Positions 13,478-15,911 of a stretch of DNA of 15,911 nt are shown here, piece after piece. This DNA is from Candidatus Neoflavobacterium equi (GTDB taxonomy: Bacteria; Bacteroidota; Bacteroidia; Flavobacteriales; Flavobacteriaceae). Each line of letters starts with the position of its first letter. Positions within the stretch are counted from its first letter, which is position 1. Both the position numbers and the translations under genes were made by a program. The notes under the pieces are model-generated. The model had not been told where the DNA came from and did no database searches. It saw only the letters and a program-made list of their open reading frames with translations. The stretch is from positions 1-15,911 of the forward strand of contig JAGHSS010000099.1 of the NCBI GenBank assembly GCA_018065745.1, in the 5' to 3' direction.

Positions 13478-14719
13478 TTAGTATTCTGTTTTCACGATAA
13501 ATGAATAGTTTTCATTTTGATTGGGAGGATTGATAACCGCCGCCCTGCGCCACAACTGGTAGTAATAAAGCGTGTTGGGCGTTAAATTAGCATTCACGTC
13601 GTTGTTGGTCACCGCGGTCCATCGCACGCTGTTGTAGGTGCTGTTAGTTCCCCCGCTCAAGATGGTACCGGGAAGAGTTGTTGCTGTAGCAACCCCCACC
13701 GGAGCTGTCGTTCTAGTAATCACCGTTTGGATAACATTTGACGTGGCATTGGCATTGTAATTTGAGCTAGCAACAATATAATTCGCATCCTCAGCATTTA
13801 TTTTGCGTTCAGAAAGCAGCACAAATTCATTGGGCATTTGACCGCCATACGTACTGATGTTGAGTTTGACTTCATTCAAAATTAACTTGTCGCCAAGGTG
13901 CACATCTTTGATGTATAGTTTCCAGGTACCGTTGGGATTTTCATCGTGAAAACTGCTAAAAGTAGAAACCGTTGCCGGCATAAAGTCATAGATTCCTTGG
14001 ATGTAGTTGTCCAGCGTGCCTTCAGGTTTGTATGTCCCCGTTAGGCATCCCGCGCATCTTTCGTTAAATGTGGTGATATTATTGGTTGCAGCATCGCTAA
14101 ACGTCAGGTTGTAGTTGTATCTGTTGTAACCGTCAATCCCGCTCATATGTCCATTTCCAGTAGTCAACTTCAGCGTTTTTCCGTTGGGAGCCATCAGGTA
14201 CATACTGGTTTGGTAGAAAAATTTATGGTTCAATTTTACAGAAATCGTCATGTTGCAAATCACCCCAACCAGCCCACTCACATTGAGATCGATGGGAATA
14301 ATTTGATCGTTTGATTCATAAGTAGTCGTGTTGGTCACCACCGTTGCCAGCGCACTGCACGCGTTCCCATCAATGTACGGAATCGCGTTTGAAGTCTTGT
14401 CATACACAAAATTTGTGCGCTCCACCGCCAGCCTGTTCCACTTCGCATTCGCCCAGTAGTAAAGCCCGGGACTCAAATTTTGCCCCTTGTTTAAATTCGT
14501 GTTCCAAACTATGGTACCATCTGCCACTTCCCCGCCTTGTGGGTTGGTCACAGGAGATTGCGTGTCCAATTTCGTCAACCTGATGCGCGGATACAAAACA
14601 CCGCCGTTCTCTGATGTGACGTCTAAAGCCCCCTGTGGACGCACTGTTCCGATGCCTACCTGTGAATAACAAACCCCAGTCTGAATCCAAAGAAGTAGGA
14701 ATAATAGTATAGATTTCAT
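13478..14719 (-). CDS. Secreted P-domain protein (paralogue 2)
   Basis: This 413-residue protein is a diverged tandem paralogue of the next gene. A signal peptide covers about residues 1-19 (MKSILLFLLLW, cleavage likely before QVGIG). The module VGIGTVRPQGALDV (21-34), then VLYPRIRL, matches the N-terminus of paralogue 1. The P-type domain spans about 120-290, with MYLMAPNG (173-180), LTFSDA (205-210), STFSSF (252-257) and NPNGTWKLYIKD (261-272). A CAGC pair (C222/C225) in this domain has no counterpart in the paralogue. The C-terminal module, with TVITRTTAP (332-340) and NTLYYYQLWRR (382-392), aligns with the same region there. It is the first gene of the pair. Its upstream region holds AATCGAT/ATCGATT arms (14747-14753, 14768-14774) but no clear promoter box. 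Its partner or ligand is unknown. Confidence 0.8.
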   Translation of the reverse strand: MKSILLFLLLWIQTGVCYSQVGIGTVRPQGALDVTSENGGVLYPRIRLTKLDTQSPVTNPQGGEVADGTIVWNTNLNKGQNLSPGLYYWANAKWNRLAVERTNFVYDKTSNAIPYIDGNACSALATVVTNTTTYESNDQIIPIDLNVSGLVGVICNMTISVKLNHKFFYQTSMYLMAPNGKTLKLTTGNGHMSGIDGYNRYNYNLTFSDAATNNITTFNERCAGCLTGTYKPEGTLDNYIQGIYDFMPATVSTFSSFHDENPNGTWKLYIKDVHLGDKLILNEVKLNISTYGGQMPNEFVLLSERKINAEDANYIVASSNYNANATSNVIQTVITRTTAPVGVATATTLPGTILSGGTNSTYNSVRWTAVTNNDVNANLTPNTLYYYQLWRRAAVINPPNQNENYSFIVKTEY

Positions 14720-14819
14720 GAATATGTGGTATTAAATTGAGTCAGTAATCGATTGTTTTTGCACTTTATCGATTTTAACGTTTTATTTAATCCACTTATT
14801 GTGTGACTCTTAGCATTAT

Positions 14820-14939
14820 TTTTTTGGGCGTCCCCTTGCTGTCCTGCGCACAGCAACGTCGTGCTTTGCGCTCCAATCTTTCCCCGGCCTGAAGACCGGG
14901 GAAAGGATTTCCACTCCAATCCCTGACGCGGGTAACTCC
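14820..14939 (+). ncRNA. Conserved structured intergenic element, copy B
   Basis: This is the second copy of the element at 1502-1616, here on the plus strand. Three paired regions can be drawn. A closing stem pairs GCGTC (14828-14832) with GACGC (14925-14929). A local hairpin pairs TTGCTGT (14836-14842) with ACAGCAA (14850-14856). A long hairpin pairs ATC-TTTCCCCGG (14876-14887) with CCGGGG-AAA-G-GAT (14896-14908), with one bulged G. The closing pair is GCGTT/AACGC in copy A, so one base pair differs in a compensatory way. It lies between the start of paralogue 2 and the terminator of the DUF6929-like gene, both on the other strand. No T-tract follows. I found no plus-strand promoter or open reading frame for it. 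Confidence 0.6.
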
Positions 14940-14953
14940 GCTATTTCAAGCCA

Positions 14954-14991
14954 TAAAAAAACCTCCAGCCAAACTTAGGCAAGAGGTTTTT
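14954..14991 (-). terminator. Terminator of the DUF6929-like gene
   Basis: AAAAACCTC (14957-14965) pairs with GAGGTTTTT (14983-14991), with an inner GCC/GGC pairing (14968-14970, 14978-14980). Reading on the minus strand, the stem is followed by a T-tract (A residues 14954-14960 on the plus strand). It begins 15 nt past the stop codon of the gene ending at 15007. Confidence 0.85.
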
Positions 14992-15006
14992 CATCAATCT
15001 TAGAAT

Positions 15007-15837
15007 TTATTTCTTAATTGTAATCTTGTATATATCTGACGTGGTTGCTCCATTGTCTGGATCCTCACACAGCAAGAAGCTCAGTTTCTTTTTGGACTCC
15101 TCAAAAACGGTGATGCCCTCAAATTTCTGGGTTTTCGAGATCACCTTGGTCCACTTCAATTTCATCTTTTTCAAATCAATGCACCCCAACAAACTCCCCC
15201 CGATGTTCCCATCGGCAACCACATCCTTAGAACCCTCAGCCGTGGCCAAAAAATAAATGTTTTTGCCCACCAAAACCGCGTCAGAAAACCCCGTTTGTTC
15301 TCCGTCGATTTTTGGAAGTTTAAACGGATCAATCACCACATTGAAATCGTCCACCAAATTGTTTCCCTGCACAGTGGCAATAAAATTGAGTCCGTGTTTG
15401 CCGTTTCCACGGTTAAACAGCAGCCAATCAGCCCCGTCCTTTACCACCCCCTCAATATTCAATTCTTTGGCATCCATTTCATGAAACGCCACAATATTTT
15501 CATACAGATTGCTCAAATCCTGGTGTACAACCTCTTTGGTTTTGGCGTTGACAGACACAAAGTCCGTGCGTTGTTCCTTGGAACCCGACGCAAATATATA
15601 ATAGTAATCCCCGCTCTTGGTGATGGCTTCATAATCTGGTTTGATCTTTTTTTCCAGCTGTTGGCCTGCATTGTCCTTTAAAGGGAGGGAATGCAATTTG
15701 TGGTCCACCATGGAGTAGGTGTACAGGTAGTCATCAGCGTCAGAAACCACAGCCAGCTGATTTTCATTGTAGACCAATCCAGACGCAGATCCAAATCCTG
15801 CGATGTGTAAAAACAATTCCAACACAAATTTATTCAT
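15007..15837 (-). CDS. DUF6929-like beta-propeller protein
   Basis: The 276-residue protein resembles DUF6929, a Bacteroidota family of probable beta-propeller proteins. Family-like landmarks are ASGLVYNENQLAVVSD (18-33), a KPDYEAIT stretch near 66-73, an ASGSKEQRTDF stretch near 83-93, a LNIEGVV segment near 130-136 and a GFSDAVLVGKNIYFLAT stretch near 182-198; a KFEGITVF segment near 242-249 is the last repeat-like element. The N-terminus (MNKFVLELFLHIAG) is hydrophobic but short and does not form a convincing cleavable signal. The function is unknown; related propellers bind ligands or hydrolyse phosphate esters, but no catalytic set is evident. It is monocistronic with its own terminator. 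The 74 bp between its start and the window edge show no clear promoter box. Strand and frame are certain; the family name is recalled. Confidence 0.75.
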   Translation of the reverse strand: MNKFVLELFLHIAGFGSASGLVYNENQLAVVSDADDYLYTYSMVDHKLHSLPLKDNAGQQLEKKIKPDYEAITKSGDYYYIFASGSKEQRTDFVSVNAKTKEVVHQDLSNLYENIVAFHEMDAKELNIEGVVKDGADWLLFNRGNGKHGLNFIATVQGNNLVDDFNVVIDPFKLPKIDGEQTGFSDAVLVGKNIYFLATAEGSKDVVADGNIGGSLLGCIDLKKMKLKWTKVISKTQKFEGITVFEESKKKLSFLLCEDPDNGATTSDIYKITIKK

Positions 15838-15911
15838 AAACCCAAATTTTAATATCTTCTATAAAATTATTACTTTTAATTGGAAGCTATTGCCCATTTA
15901 ACGAAATAAAA

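Noticed and set aside
14716..14919. 67-codon minus-strand open frame upstream of paralogue 2
   Set aside because: It overlaps copy B and the start of paralogue 2, has no recognisable features, and is explained by the structured element.

Overview
The window looks like a chromosomal segment from a Bacteroidota genome, most likely a Flavobacteriales (Flavobacteriia) species. The signs are AT-rich intergenic DNA, the absence of clear Shine-Dalgarno sequences, a TAnnTTTG-type promoter box (10487-10494), a grpE-dnaJ pair in which DnaJ has only half of the usual zinc region, DUF4442 and YceI proteins, and secreted proteins opening with a 'PQGALD' module. All assignments come from reading the sequence and from recalled family knowledge; no database search was run.

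Layout. (1) 15-1393, plus strand: a two-gene unit with a DUF4442 hotdog protein and a TIGR01777-type NAD(P)-binding epimerase, closed by a perfect 10-bp terminator. (2) 1502-1616: a conserved structured element, then a minus-strand YceI lipoprotein (1623-2288). (3) 2491-4185: grpE-dnaJ, with its own terminator. (4) 4299-8498, plus strand: four closely spaced genes (gaps of 25, 9 and 23 nt) for an ABC-2 exporter ATPase, its permease, an NtrC-like response regulator without a DNA-binding domain, and a half-size DEAD-box-like protein with a very acidic tail. A bidirectional terminator follows. (5) 8633-10196, minus strand: an e(P4)-type HAD acid phosphatase lipoprotein and an unrecognised zinc-ribbon protein. 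(6) 10532-12163: an ABC-F translation factor with a promoter box, ending in a terminator shared with the convergent genes. (7) 12205-14719, minus strand: tandem paralogous secreted proteins with a proprotein-convertase P domain but no protease. (8) 14820-14939: a second copy of the structured element, in the opposite orientation. (9) 15007-15837, minus strand: a DUF6929-like protein with its own terminator.

Most of the genes are ordinary core or lineage-typical functions. The most interesting signals are three. The two structured-element copies share sequence blocks and a compensatory base-pair change, which suggests a dispersed structured RNA or DNA family. The exporter operon carries two apparently stripped-down regulators: a sigma-54 activator without DNA-binding domain and a DEAD-box protein without its second RecA domain. 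The P-domain proteins form a stand-alone tandem pair. I see no CRISPR array, prophage, transposase, tRNA or rRNA.
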